64,000 nucleotides of DNA from Methanobacteriota archaeon. Its GTDB lineage: Archaea > Halobacteriota > Methanomicrobia > Methanomicrobiales > Methanocorpusculaceae. Positions 27,031 to 35,484 of the stretch are shown piece after piece (within the stretch, counting starts at the first letter, position 1; every line of letters starts with the position of its first letter). The position numbers and the translations under genes are program-made. The DNA lies in the NCBI GenBank assembly GCA_023396065.1, contig JAEWXF010000026.1, forward strand, positions 1 to 64,000. The letters are read 5' to 3'. Under the pieces are notes generated by a model. It was not told the origin of the DNA. It searched no databases and saw only the letters and a list, made by a program, of their open reading frames with translations.

Positions 27031-27556
27031 GAGGACAGTTCACCGTGAGCGGGTCGTCCGCTCTGTTGTACTATTGTATTCCCGTTCAAGTGTGATAAGA
27101 CTCACGATTAGCAGTGGGACCCGGGTGGGCGGTGTGGGTTTGGTTCAGATATTTTCGCTGAGAAATTCTTACACACATTAGCAGTATCAACGAAGGTATT
27201 TCGTGTTAATTCATCCTGAAAATGTTCCTTGTTTCCATTACCGGGGTTTTGCTTCGTGTGTATTTCGTGTTTTTTCTGTGGGGATGCAAATGGCGTGTAT
27301 ACGGTCCTTACTTGGGTTTTGCTTCGTGTGTATTTCGTGTTTTTTCTGTGGAGTTCCGTTTTTTCCGTGTGGTCCGTGGTTACCCACATACGTCCAAAGG
27401 CACACAAGAAAAACACAGACAAACACAAACCAAAGTCCCACAAGCAAACCTTCGGTTTTCCCGCAGAAATACCGCCGATCACATCGTACTTTGCCTCACT
27501 CCCTGCTTCGCAGGTCGCAAACAACATGTTCTCAAAAATGAGAAATTTACAAGAAA
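27031..27556. other. Noncoding spacer with direct repeats and TTTCGTG-rich tract
   Basis: This 526-nt region separates Mmp2 from the pilin gene, both on the minus strand. It holds the Mmp2 promoter side (27031-27105), a run of T/G-rich repeats (27190-27390), and then A/C-rich sequence (27400-27480). All six frames have open stretches, but they are repeat-driven and lack any conserved protein pattern. No RNA gene is recognised. Confidence 0.5.
27244..27351. repeat. Perfect 38-bp direct repeat, period 70
   Basis: Two identical 38-bp copies occupy 27244-27281 and 27314-27351, each beginning GGGTTTTGCTTCGTG and ending TTCTGTGG. The 32 nt between them differ from the flanks. The 10-mer GTATTTCGTG occurs in both copies and again just upstream (about 27193-27202). 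The same word appears in the 57.1-kb spacer, hinting at a common repeat family. Two copies are too few for a CRISPR. Confidence 0.85.
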
Positions 27557-28420
27557 TCACTTTGTGTGATCAATATAAATCGTACCTTCTTGCTGGCCTA
27601 TGGGTTCCCCATCCGATGAATACTGCGTAATGGTAACCACGAGACAGTCTACTTTTTGAATTTCCCACACAGTTATTTTCGTATTATGATCAGTCGGGAT
27701 GTGGGCATATGGCGTTATTGCCCCATCTGTACGGTAGGCAAGACCAGTAATTCTCAGGGATTTACTCCATCCATCCGGAATCTCTATGACCAAGCCATGG
27801 TTATCTGAAGCTAAATATACATCTGATTGATTCAAGGTAATCGGACGACCACTCAGAAAGAGATCCGAAAAACTCAGGTTCAAGGTTCCGTTTTTATTAT
27901 TTTTTATATATAACTTCTCTAACACGCCATCCAGTTGGGAATGCGGGGTGGGAAACGTAACCGCAGTTTTTAAAAGAACAACCTGTGTCCCGTCCGTAAA
28001 TGTTCCGCGAACCAGAATATGCGTAGAGTACGGTTTTCCAAGCTCTGATGCACGCGGTGCTGCCACATTCAATGCAGTACTTGGCGTTCCCGGTACATAG
28101 GAGCCCGGTGCATTTCCGTTTATCTGTCCTGCCACACGGTATATCCCATAGGGAGAATCAGCGTCAAGTACCTCCAACGTAACCAGATTGGGAATATCGG
28201 TTCCGGAAACAAGGGTCAGGGTTACATCATTCCCGGATCCGGCGGCTGAGGCTATCAGGCCTACCTGCTTTCCGGACTGCAGACTGTCTGCCATACCCAT
28301 TCCTAGCCCGACAAAAATGCCTATTAATAGAACGGTCATCGCCACAAGCAGAATTACCGCAATTACCGGAGCAACTGCGTCGGATGAGGACCCGCTTGAC
28401 TTTTGCTCTCCGTAATTCAT
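27557..28420 (-). CDS. Archaeal type IV pilin-like protein (DUF1628)
   Basis: A 287-residue protein with a class III (prepilin) signal: a short polar leader, then SDAVAPVIAVILLVAMTVLL as the single hydrophobic helix near residues 14-36, with the processing region just before it. This N-terminal pilin_N/DUF1628 layout is common in Methanomicrobia. The ectodomain is beta-rich with no further domain recognised. It is likely exported and assembled or anchored at the cell surface. It is divergent from rfcL, with a TTATATG box A on its strand near 28428-28436. Confidence 0.82.
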   Translation of the reverse strand: MNYGEQKSSGSSSDAVAPVIAVILLVAMTVLLIGIFVGLGMGMADSLQSGKQVGLIASAAGSGNDVTLTLVSGTDIPNLVTLEVLDADSPYGIYRVAGQINGNAPGSYVPGTPSTALNVAAPRASELGKPYSTHILVRGTFTDGTQVVLLKTAVTFPTPHSQLDGVLEKLYIKNNKNGTLNLSFSDLFLSGRPITLNQSDVYLASDNHGLVIEIPDGWSKSLRITGLAYRTDGAITPYAHIPTDHNTKITVWEIQKVDCLVVTITQYSSDGEPIGQQEGTIYIDHTK

Positions 28421-28511
28421 TGGTACTACATATAATCCTCACCCACTAATAGTGTTTTCCCGGGTTCTTCACCCATGTTTATCATGGAACGCCGCCAATA
28501 TCTATACACGA

Positions 28512-29942
28512 ATGGACTGGGCAGAACGCTACCGGCCGCAGCACCTCTCTGACATTCTCGGAAACGGTGCCGCGGTAAAGCAGATCATCGACTGGGCACG
28601 GAACTGGACTCCTGACTCCCGGCCGCTTCTCATCACCGGAAAACCGGGAATCGGGAAAACCTCCGCAGCTCTGGCTCTTGCGCGGGACATGAACTGGGAA
28701 GTACTCGAACTCAACGCAAGCGACGCCCGGACCAAAACCATCATAGAACGTGTCGCCGGAAACTCTGCGGCAACAACCAGCCTCTTTGGTGCCGAACGCA
28801 AACTCATCATCATCGACGAAGCCGACAATTTAGAAGGAAACGCCGACCGCGGCGGAGCCCGCGCCATCGCTGACATTCTCAAAGACGCAAAACAGCCGGT
28901 CATTCTCATCGCAAACGATGCATACGGCGTCTCCGACTCCATCCGCCGACTGTGTGATCCCGTAGCGTTTCGTGCAATCACCGGCTCCACCCTGGAAAAA
29001 CGCATGCGGGAAATCTGCGCACTCGAACACATCACCTGCGGCGCAGATGCCCTGACCGCCATTGCCGACAGCGCTTCCGGCGACATGCGCTCGGCGGTCA
29101 ACATGCTGTTCGGTGCCTCTGCCGGGAAAGAACAGATCTCCGCAGACGACGTCAACACCTCCCAAAAGGACGAACGTGCCACCATCTTCGACCTTGTCGG
29201 CGGCGTGTATGCCGGAGCACCCGACGCAAAACTGCAGAAACTCTCCCGTGAATGCGAAGAAAAACCCGACACCGTCCTCCAGTGGATCGAAGAATCCGTC
29301 CCGGCAGTCTCGGATCCGGCGCGGCGGCACGGCGCATACCATGCCCTCTCCCGTGCCGACATCTACCTTGGCCGCACCATGCGACGGCAGTATTACACCC
29401 TCTGGCGGTATGCCACCTCCCTCATGACCTCCGGCGTTGCCGCAGAAAATGCAGGCGCCGGCTTTCGTCCGCGCATCATGCCGCCCTCCCGCTGGAAACG
29501 CATGGGAACCGCAAAAAAACAGAAAACCGTCAGGAGAACCCTTGCCGCAAAACTCTCCGAAAGCTACAGCATCCCCGAAGACCAGATTCAGGCACAGTAT
29601 CTTGACCTCCTCTCCCGGTTCGCCGCAGACAGCCCGCTTGAGTTCTGCGAACGCCACGACCTTGACGCCGACCAGATGACCACCCTGCTCCACGACAAAA
29701 ATCAGGCCGCCGCCGTCTTCAAACAGGCACAGGCAAACGCCAAAGAACGGGAGATGAAAATGAAAAAACTCTCCGCCGCAAAACGTGCAGCCGCCCGGAA
29801 AAAAGAAGAAGAACTCCAGGCCGTCGCAGCTCCCGTCCCGGAGGCGCCCGTACCAGCAGAACCGGTCCTGCCGCAGGAGGCCGCACCACCGGTTGAAGAA
29901 AAGAAAAAAGCACCCACCCAGGCGACTCTGGACTTCTTCTAA
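28512..29942 (+). CDS. rfcL: Replication factor C large subunit
   Basis: The 476-residue large subunit of the archaeal clamp loader that places PCNA on DNA. It has MDWAERYRPQHLSDILGNGA, Walker A TGKPGIGKTSAALALARD near residue 41, and Walker B KLIIIDEADNLEGNADRGGA near 95. The Lys/Glu/Pro-rich C-terminal tail ends in a PCNA-interacting PIP-like motif, QATLDFF. Upstream in-frame codons from GTG 28452 are not conserved; ATG 28512 precedes the family start. The small subunit is not in this window. Confidence 0.95.
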   Translation: MDWAERYRPQHLSDILGNGAAVKQIIDWARNWTPDSRPLLITGKPGIGKTSAALALARDMNWEVLELNASDARTKTIIERVAGNSAATTSLFGAERKLIIIDEADNLEGNADRGGARAIADILKDAKQPVILIANDAYGVSDSIRRLCDPVAFRAITGSTLEKRMREICALEHITCGADALTAIADSASGDMRSAVNMLFGASAGKEQISADDVNTSQKDERATIFDLVGGVYAGAPDAKLQKLSRECEEKPDTVLQWIEESVPAVSDPARRHGAYHALSRADIYLGRTMRRQYYTLWRYATSLMTSGVAAENAGAGFRPRIMPPSRWKRMGTAKKQKTVRRTLAAKLSESYSIPEDQIQAQYLDLLSRFAADSPLEFCERHDLDADQMTTLLHDKNQAAAVFKQAQANAKEREMKMKKLSAAKRAAARKKEEELQAVAAPVPEAPVPAEPVLPQEAAPPVEEKKKAPTQATLDFF

Positions 29943-30240
29943 AACCCGGGTGATGACACCCGTACCGGTGTGAACGACCACAGACTCCCTTTTTTCCGAT
30001 ACGTCCACGATGATAATACTCTCTCCATATCATCCCACCGCGAAAATACCAGCCACAGCGAGCGCCCGCCCCGCCCGGCAACCATTTTCCCGTGAATCCC
30101 TGACATTTTCAGCATGTATTCGTATATCTCAATATGGTTTATCTACCCGGTCCTGCTCACTCCTGCTCACAGGACATCCGCGAAATCCGCCCATCTCCAA
30201 ATATCAGTGTCTTGAAACGGAACAGCACGGAGTGTAAGGA
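29943..30240. other. Spacer between rfcL and the HTH regulator
   Basis: Nothing coding was recognised in about 300 nt. An AT-rich element near 30120-30142 (GTATATCTCAATATGG) may be the promoter of the downstream regulator gene. The arms CTGCTCACTC and CTGCTCACAG at 30151-30170 form a short direct repeat. Confidence 0.35.
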
Positions 30241-30261
30241 GTGTTCGGGGGAGTTATGAGT

Positions 30262-30453
30262 ATGGTCAGTGAGAATTTTCGCGCCAGAAAAAACATCACC
30301 CAGGAAAAACTCGCCAAAGCCGTCGGCGTCCGCCGGGAAACCATCGGCCACCTCGAAAACGGCAAATACAACCCCTCCCTCAAACTCGGATTCGACATCG
30401 CAAAAACTCTTGACGTCCCGGTCGAAGAACTCTTCGAGTTCACCGACGACTAG
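30262..30453 (+). CDS. Small HTH transcriptional regulator (Cro/CI, YozG-like)
   Basis: A 63-residue protein that is almost entirely one helix-turn-helix: RARKNITQEKLAKAVGVRRE, TIGHLENGKYNPSLKLGFDI and AKTLDVPVEELFEF. Such mini-regulators are widespread in archaea and often autoregulated. ATG 30262 follows GGGGGAG with 8-nt spacing; an ATG at 30256 is an alternative. Its 3' end overlaps the convergent DUF454 gene by 4 nt, so it may be linked in control with the DUF454/MFS pair, but no direct evidence exists. Confidence 0.88.
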   Translation: MVSENFRARKNITQEKLAKAVGVRRETIGHLENGKYNPSLKLGFDIAKTLDVPVEELFEFTDD

Positions 30454-30818
30454 ACCGCCCGGGTCTTCATCAGCACCAGGTGAAGCGTCACCAAACCACC
30501 AATCACACACAGAACCAGCGTCATTACCGGCTTGTGTAGAACAATCATAGAAATACCGAGCATCACCCACAAAAAAAGAAGCCCTCCCACCTTCTGCCGG
30601 AGGGGAACCCCTGTTTTCTTCCGATAATGCTCAATATAGGAACCAAAATACCGATTCCTCTCAAGCCACGCAGCCAGCTCCGGAGAACTTGCCGAAAAAC
30701 ACACCGCCGCCGCAATCACAAACGGCGTCGTCGGAAGCACAGGCAGCACAACACCCGCCGCACCAAACGCAAGACAGACCACACCCGCCGCCTTCAGACA
30801 CCACCGTTTCACCGACAT
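30450..30818 (-). CDS. DUF454 (YbaN-like) inner membrane protein
   Basis: A 122-residue small membrane protein. The N-terminal part has the family pattern GVVCLAFGAAGVVLPVLPTT followed by PFVIAAAVCFSASSPELAAW. Two more helices follow (GGLLFLWVMLGISMIVL and VLCVIGGLVTLHLVLM). Function is unknown. It starts 1 nt after the MFS exporter stop and is certainly co-transcribed with it. Confidence 0.88.
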   Translation of the reverse strand: MSVKRWCLKAAGVVCLAFGAAGVVLPVLPTTPFVIAAAVCFSASSPELAAWLERNRYFGSYIEHYRKKTGVPLRQKVGGLLFLWVMLGISMIVLHKPVMTLVLCVIGGLVTLHLVLMKTRAV

Positions 30819-30819
30819 A

Positions 30820-32205
30820 TCAGCACATCACCGTATCGCGGGCCAGCTTCGACGCAGCAAGCGCAATCACCGCAACCGCAAGCCCCGCCACGCAGGCAAC
30901 CGCAACACCTGCCGGCGTATACACACTCGCACTGCCCGAAGCCGTCGCCGCCGCAACGGAAAACAGCGCAACACCAAGCACACAGCCCACATTCATCACC
31001 GTAAAGATCAAACCGCCGGACGACCCCTGCAGCTCAAGCGGACTGTGCACCGTAATCCGCTGAATACTCGGCCCCTCGTTCAGCCCCATCCCCAGACCCA
31101 CTATCAGCAGACCAACACCCATCAAAGGGAGACTGGCCGCAACAACCGCCATAGCAAGCAGGGCCATACCGGCCGCAAGCAGAGCCGCCGCCGCATTACA
31201 CAGCCGCATACAGCCGCACCGCCGCACAAACGCACCGGCCGGAATCCCGATCAGCGCCATAGCAACCGGCGGCAGAAGCATCACCGCCCCCGCAACAGCC
31301 GTCGGCAGCTGATACGTCTCCGTCAGCAGGAACGGCATCACATAGATCACCCCGAGATACACAAGCGTAATACACAGCGTCGAAACCGCAGCCCACATCA
31401 CCGTCCGGTTCAGCAAAAGCCGGGCCGAAAGAATCGGATCCGGATGCCGGAACTCCCGGCGGAGGAACAGATACCCAAACACCGGAGATGCCGCAAGCAG
31501 CACAACAACCCCCGCACTCCATCCCGCCGACACCCCAAGCTCCAGACCCGCAAGCAGTGCCACAAGCGTTCCCGCCAGATACACCGCACCAAGCGAATCA
31601 AACGGCTTCTCGCGGGTTGGCAGATCCGCAGGATCCGGCCTTGGAATCAGAAACAGCGCAACCAGAACGCCCACAATCCCGACCGGGATGTTGATGAAGA
31701 AAATCCAGTGCCAGCTGATAAACTGCGTCAGAACACCACCAATACCGGGACCCAGTGCAAGCGCCGCACCCCCCGCCGTCGCAATCACCCCCATACCAAT
31801 AGGCTGGAGACGTTTCGGCAGATGCAGCGTAATCAGCATCGTTGCCGTTGCCACCATCATAGCAGCTGCCACACCCTGAAACACCCGGAACCCGATCAGC
31901 GACACAATATCCGTAGAAATCCCGCAGAGGAACGACGCAACCGTAAACAGCACGAACCCCGTGGTAAATATCACACGCTGCAGACCGGTCCGGTCCGCGA
32001 GTTTCCCGAACAGCAGAAGCGTACTACCGAGCGCAAGCAGATACGACGTCATCACCCATGACGACATCGCAGATCCTGACCCGAAACTCTCCGAAATTGT
32101 CGGCAGCGCAATTGAGACAATACTCGTATCAAGATAATCCATAAACACAGCCGCAGCTGCAAGAATCATCAGAAGCTTCTGAGCGAACGAACGTTCAATC
32201 AACAT
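30820..32205 (-). CDS. MFS transporter, DHA2/EmrB-QacA drug efflux family
   Basis: A 461-residue permease with about 14 helices. It has the DHA2 signature near the start (FMDYLDTSIVSIALPTISES), motif A-like FGKLADRTGLQRVIF, and motif C GGAALALGPGIGGVLTQFIS. These proteins export lipophilic cations or other toxic compounds by proton antiport; the substrate here is unknown. A GGGTGAT ribosome-binding site precedes the ATG on the minus strand. A hairpin at 32244-32264 separates it from thrS. A second, similar MFS gene lies at 52922. Confidence 0.92.
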   Translation of the reverse strand: MLIERSFAQKLLMILAAAAVFMDYLDTSIVSIALPTISESFGSGSAMSSWVMTSYLLALGSTLLLFGKLADRTGLQRVIFTTGFVLFTVASFLCGISTDIVSLIGFRVFQGVAAAMMVATATMLITLHLPKRLQPIGMGVIATAGGAALALGPGIGGVLTQFISWHWIFFINIPVGIVGVLVALFLIPRPDPADLPTREKPFDSLGAVYLAGTLVALLAGLELGVSAGWSAGVVVLLAASPVFGYLFLRREFRHPDPILSARLLLNRTVMWAAVSTLCITLVYLGVIYVMPFLLTETYQLPTAVAGAVMLLPPVAMALIGIPAGAFVRRCGCMRLCNAAAALLAAGMALLAMAVVAASLPLMGVGLLIVGLGMGLNEGPSIQRITVHSPLELQGSSGGLIFTVMNVGCVLGVALFSVAAATASGSASVYTPAGVAVACVAGLAVAVIALAASKLARDTVMC

Positions 32206-32243
32206 AAGAAATCACCCGGAACGGGAGGAAAAACAGGGAGGAT

Positions 32244-32264
32244 ACAGGGTGTATCTCACCCTGT
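32244..32264 (-). terminator. Stem-loop between thrS and the MFS gene
   Basis: Arms ACAGGGTG (32244-32251) and CACCCTGT (32257-32264) are perfect 8-bp inverted repeats with a 5-nt loop, immediately after the thrS stop on the minus strand. A T-rich stretch follows about 10 nt later. It is a plausible thrS terminator or attenuating hairpin before the downstream exporter gene. Confidence 0.5.
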
Positions 32265-32281
32265 TTTCGGTAAGATAATCT

Positions 32282-34132
32282 TTAGTAGTACCGTGCCCGC
32301 TTGCTCATGCGTTTCGTCGTATAGATCGGGCGGACAGGCTTGTCGCCGACCTCGGCACGAATAGCAGCCACAAGTTCATCAAGGGACATATTCTCCTTGT
32401 ACGGCTTATTCGGCTCGGCCTTCGCGCGGATCGAAACCGAGTATTTCCCGGACGCAAGCTCACCGTCACCAATAACAACCGTATAGGGAACCCACTCAAT
32501 CGCCGCCTCGCGGACCTTCTTACCCATCGACTCATCGCGGTCGTCAACATCGGCACGAATCCGGAACTCATCATTGAGTGTATTCATCAGTGCAGTTGCA
32601 GCCTCAACATGGCGCTCGGCAACCGGCACAACCCGCACCTGAATCGGCGAGAGCCAGACCGGCAGCATCGGAACTGCCATTCTGCCGGTACTTTCGAGAA
32701 TTGCACAGAGCACACGCTCCAGAGAACCGGTCGGAGAACAGTGGAGAATTGGCGGGTGAATCTCATTATTGTTCGTATCGCGGTAACTGATATGGAACCG
32801 GTCGGCACTCTCCACATCAATCTGCACCGTCGGATTCTCAATCGGGCGGTTCTGGGAATCAATTGCCGCAAGATCAATCTTTGCAATCCAGTAATGGACA
32901 CGGTCAGAGAGAATCTCGACCAGCATCGGCTTTTTGGACATCGCAACAATCTTCTTGACCCAGTCCTCGTGCTCATCGTAGAAGGCTTTCGTGCAGCGGA
33001 ATGCAGCCACAAGCTCAGTCTTGAAATCCTCGCCGGTCTGCCAGCCGATCATCATCTGCTGCTCAAAGCACTCGCAGGCCTGATCCATATCAGCGGTCAG
33101 GGAGTGCATATCGGGCATCGTGAAACCCCGCAGACGTTTGAGACCAATGACTTCGCCGCGCTGCTCGTGGCGGAACGAGTAGGTGGACAGCTCATACATC
33201 TTCATCGGAAGATTGTTCGGCGAGATGTGCATATCGCGCATAGTACAGAACATACCAAAACATGCCGCAAAGCGGAGCATCATATCACGGTTATTGGACT
33301 TGAACCGGTACTGGCGTTCGCCGAACTTCGCAGCATGCTCATTGATCGCAGGATCTGCAAGATCATACATGACCGGGGTCTCAACCGGCTCTGCCCCGTG
33401 AGCAAGTGTCAGGTGCAGGGCATAGTCTGCGAGGAGATCACGGATCAGTTTTCCTTTTGGTCTCCACCGGAGATTCCCGACATCCGAGCTTGGCTCGTAG
33501 TCAGCAATCTCTTTGGACCGCATAATGTCCACATGGATCGGTTCGCCGCCAACGGGCTCTGCAGTACCAAGCTCCTTCTGGACAAGGCAGCCGAACGGCG
33601 TGGTGTTGGTATTATATTCGTGCCAGTCATGCTTCTGGCCGTCTGGGGTGAGGACAAACCAGTCATGCGTAACCTCTTTTTTGGACGGCTTTTTCGCGGT
33701 CTCGCCGCCTTCACCCGGAACAAGTTCGCGGGAGAGTTCGGAAAGCGGGTGGCCCTTGCAGGTGATGGTGAATTTTTTGTAGTATCCAAACGGTGCCCGC
33801 TTGACTTCTAAGGACGTAGTAGTGGTTAAGGTGTTCTCAATCTCTTTCAGGACAGCTACTGCAATGTCAGGCTTTGCAAGGTCGCTGGAGAGATGCGCAT
33901 ACGGGTAGATCATGACCCGGGTTGCCTCAACTTTGTCTGCGACCGTCGTTATTTCAGTAACAGCCTGAGCTACAATGTCATCAGTATCTTCTTCGTCGAC
34001 GGACTCAACTGCGCAGAACGCAACAAGTGCATCCTGCATGGCATCCTTAGGTACGATTTCAGCCTCTGCCATTTTGGTTTTGGAGAGTGCTTCGTACTCT
34101 ATGTTGTCTGAATGAATGAGGAGAATTCTCAT
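32282..34132 (-). CDS. thrS: Threonyl-tRNA synthetase, archaeal type
   Basis: A 616-residue class II synthetase. The first 140 residues form the archaea-specific D-Tyr-deacylase-like editing domain (MRILLIHSDNIEYEALSKTK) rather than the bacterial N1/N2 domains. In the catalytic core, zinc and active-site parts are AACFGMFCTMRDMHISPNNL and motif 2 YSFRHEQRGEVIGLKRLRGF. The anticodon-binding domain begins near PVWLSPIQVRVVPVAERHVE. The gene has its own structured leader at 34156-34222. Confidence 0.96.
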   Translation of the reverse strand: MRILLIHSDNIEYEALSKTKMAEAEIVPKDAMQDALVAFCAVESVDEEDTDDIVAQAVTEITTVADKVEATRVMIYPYAHLSSDLAKPDIAVAVLKEIENTLTTTTSLEVKRAPFGYYKKFTITCKGHPLSELSRELVPGEGGETAKKPSKKEVTHDWFVLTPDGQKHDWHEYNTNTTPFGCLVQKELGTAEPVGGEPIHVDIMRSKEIADYEPSSDVGNLRWRPKGKLIRDLLADYALHLTLAHGAEPVETPVMYDLADPAINEHAAKFGERQYRFKSNNRDMMLRFAACFGMFCTMRDMHISPNNLPMKMYELSTYSFRHEQRGEVIGLKRLRGFTMPDMHSLTADMDQACECFEQQMMIGWQTGEDFKTELVAAFRCTKAFYDEHEDWVKKIVAMSKKPMLVEILSDRVHYWIAKIDLAAIDSQNRPIENPTVQIDVESADRFHISYRDTNNNEIHPPILHCSPTGSLERVLCAILESTGRMAVPMLPVWLSPIQVRVVPVAERHVEAATALMNTLNDEFRIRADVDDRDESMGKKVREAAIEWVPYTVVIGDGELASGKYSVSIRAKAEPNKPYKENMSLDELVAAIRAEVGDKPVRPIYTTKRMSKRARYY

Positions 34133-34155
34133 AATACTATCGTCCTTTTGTTCGT

Positions 34156-34222
34156 CTGCAGGAGAAAACCTGCAGGTAGTTCCCGGCGGCTGCCGCGCAG
34201 CCGCTGGAGAATCCTATATACA
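34156..34222 (-). promoter_or_regulatory. thrS promoter with two hairpins in the start-site and leader region
   Basis: On the minus strand a box A (TATATAGG region, 34213-34222) predicts transcription starting near 34190. A perfect 8-bp dyad GCGGCTGC/GCAGCCGC (34186-34193 and 34197-34204, 3-nt loop) straddles that start. A second perfect 7-bp dyad CTGCAGG/CCTGCAG (34156-34162 and 34169-34175, 6-nt loop) would be in the short leader. The first may be a repressor site; the second may act in the RNA. The sequence contains neither a T-box nor a recognised tRNA-like structure. Confidence 0.5.
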
Positions 34223-34256
34223 TGGGGTCTGAAACCATATTAAAGTAAAGTAATGG

Positions 34257-35369
34257 TCAGACCAGCCAGAGAGTCAGTCCGAGCAGCAGTACAACCTGAA
34301 TCAACCAGAGCAGACTGGCATATGGCAGGAGGGTTTTCCCGACAGAAAGAGTCTGCCGCAGATTCATCGACAGCCCCACTCCCGCCATGGCAATGGTCAG
34401 AATCGTTACGGAGATGTGGGTAAGTGATAACTGCACCGCATGACCGAGATCAGGGGATGCGGTGATAAGCGCGGTCATACCGACTGCCATGACGACGAAC
34501 AGGATCAGGAATCCCTGAACCTTGGCTTTTACCCGGTCGGTCGGGCAGGTTGCCGCCGTCTCCTGGCGACGGCACCACAGCCACCCAAAAACGGATGCAA
34601 CAACGACGAGCATAGCAACCCGGATCATTTTATAGGCAAGTGCAAGGGCACCCACATCCTCGCCTCCGGCCATCGCGGTATAGAGATCAGCCGCGGGAAT
34701 AACGTTGCCGATTTCATGCAGGGTCCCTCCGATGAACACTTCAGCCTGGGTATCTGTCATTCCGACGCCGAGAGCGACGGCGGGAATCAGAAATACCCCG
34801 ACGATGCCGAGCAGGCTGACGACTCCCACAACTGCATGAAGATATTTCTGTTCGGCATGGATGACGGGGGCTACGGAGAGTGCGGCGGAAACACCGCAGA
34901 TACCGGTACCGGTACCGGTCAGTGCAGATGTCTCCCAAGACTGACCGAGTTTTTTCCCGAGGATCATCGCAAGGATGATCGTCGCGGCAAGGACTGCGAG
35001 GATGAGGATGAGACCTGCGGGGGATGCGGTCATGAGAACGTCTGCGGTTACACGGGCGCCCATGAGGATGATGGCAATTCTCAGGAGATATTTTCCTGCA
35101 TACGACCCGCCCGCGTCAAAGTACGTTCTGTTGATGAACAGGCAGATGACCAGTGCAAGGACGATCGGGCCGATTTTGGTCAGAAAGGAAAATACCGGAT
35201 GGTCCCGAAAGAGTTCGGCGGGCAGAAAGGAGACGCCTCCATCCCAGAGAGTGCCGCGGGTTAGCAGGAAAGAGATGATGCTTACAACGATACAGATGAG
35301 GAGACCGGGCAGGACTGCGCGGTTCGCGGATCGAAAATATTCCAGAAAATCCTCACGGTATGATGTCAT
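34257..35369 (-). CDS. YeiH/UPF0324 family putative sulfate exporter membrane protein
   Basis: About 370 residues with nine to eleven helices. The family marks are MTSYREDFLEYFRSANRAVL, the loop LTGTGTGICGVSAALSVAPV near residue 150, and FIGGTLHEIGNVIPAADLYT near 215. Members are annotated as sulfate exporters from weak evidence. The frame stays open to 35582, inside argG, but the ATG at 35369 is the conserved start. It is divergent from argG. Confidence 0.85.
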   Translation of the reverse strand: MTSYREDFLEYFRSANRAVLPGLLICIVVSIISFLLTRGTLWDGGVSFLPAELFRDHPVFSFLTKIGPIVLALVICLFINRTYFDAGGSYAGKYLLRIAIILMGARVTADVLMTASPAGLILILAVLAATIILAMILGKKLGQSWETSALTGTGTGICGVSAALSVAPVIHAEQKYLHAVVGVVSLLGIVGVFLIPAVALGVGMTDTQAEVFIGGTLHEIGNVIPAADLYTAMAGGEDVGALALAYKMIRVAMLVVVASVFGWLWCRRQETAATCPTDRVKAKVQGFLILFVVMAVGMTALITASPDLGHAVQLSLTHISVTILTIAMAGVGLSMNLRQTLSVGKTLLPYASLLWLIQVVLLLGLTLWLV

Positions 35370-35413
35370 TTTGTACCTGTTGCAGGCTCGGGGGGATAAA
35401 GGATACGGATGCG

Positions 35414-35450
35414 GTATTGGGACATATTCAATATCCGGCAGACCCAATAC
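35414..35450. promoter_or_regulatory. Interrupted dyad in the yeiH-argG divergent promoter
   Basis: GTATTGGG (35414-35421) and CCCAATAC (35443-35450) are perfect 8-bp inverted repeats 21 nt apart, centred in the 115-nt divergent spacer. The intervening AT-rich sequence (ACATATTCAATATCC) could hold box A elements. A two-site regulator binding across about three helical turns would fit. Confidence 0.4.
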
Positions 35451-35484
35451 TGATACCATATTCCTTCGAGGAGAAACTACATTT

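Noticed and set aside
27244..27351. CRISPR-like direct repeats
   Set aside because: Only two copies with a 32-nt gap, no Cas genes, and the repeat is not palindromic at the ends.
34975..35484. 170-residue N-terminal extension of argG
   Set aside because: Runs antisense through the YeiH-like gene and is Met/Arg-rich; argininosuccinate synthases start at the ATG at 35485 with a good ribosome-binding site.
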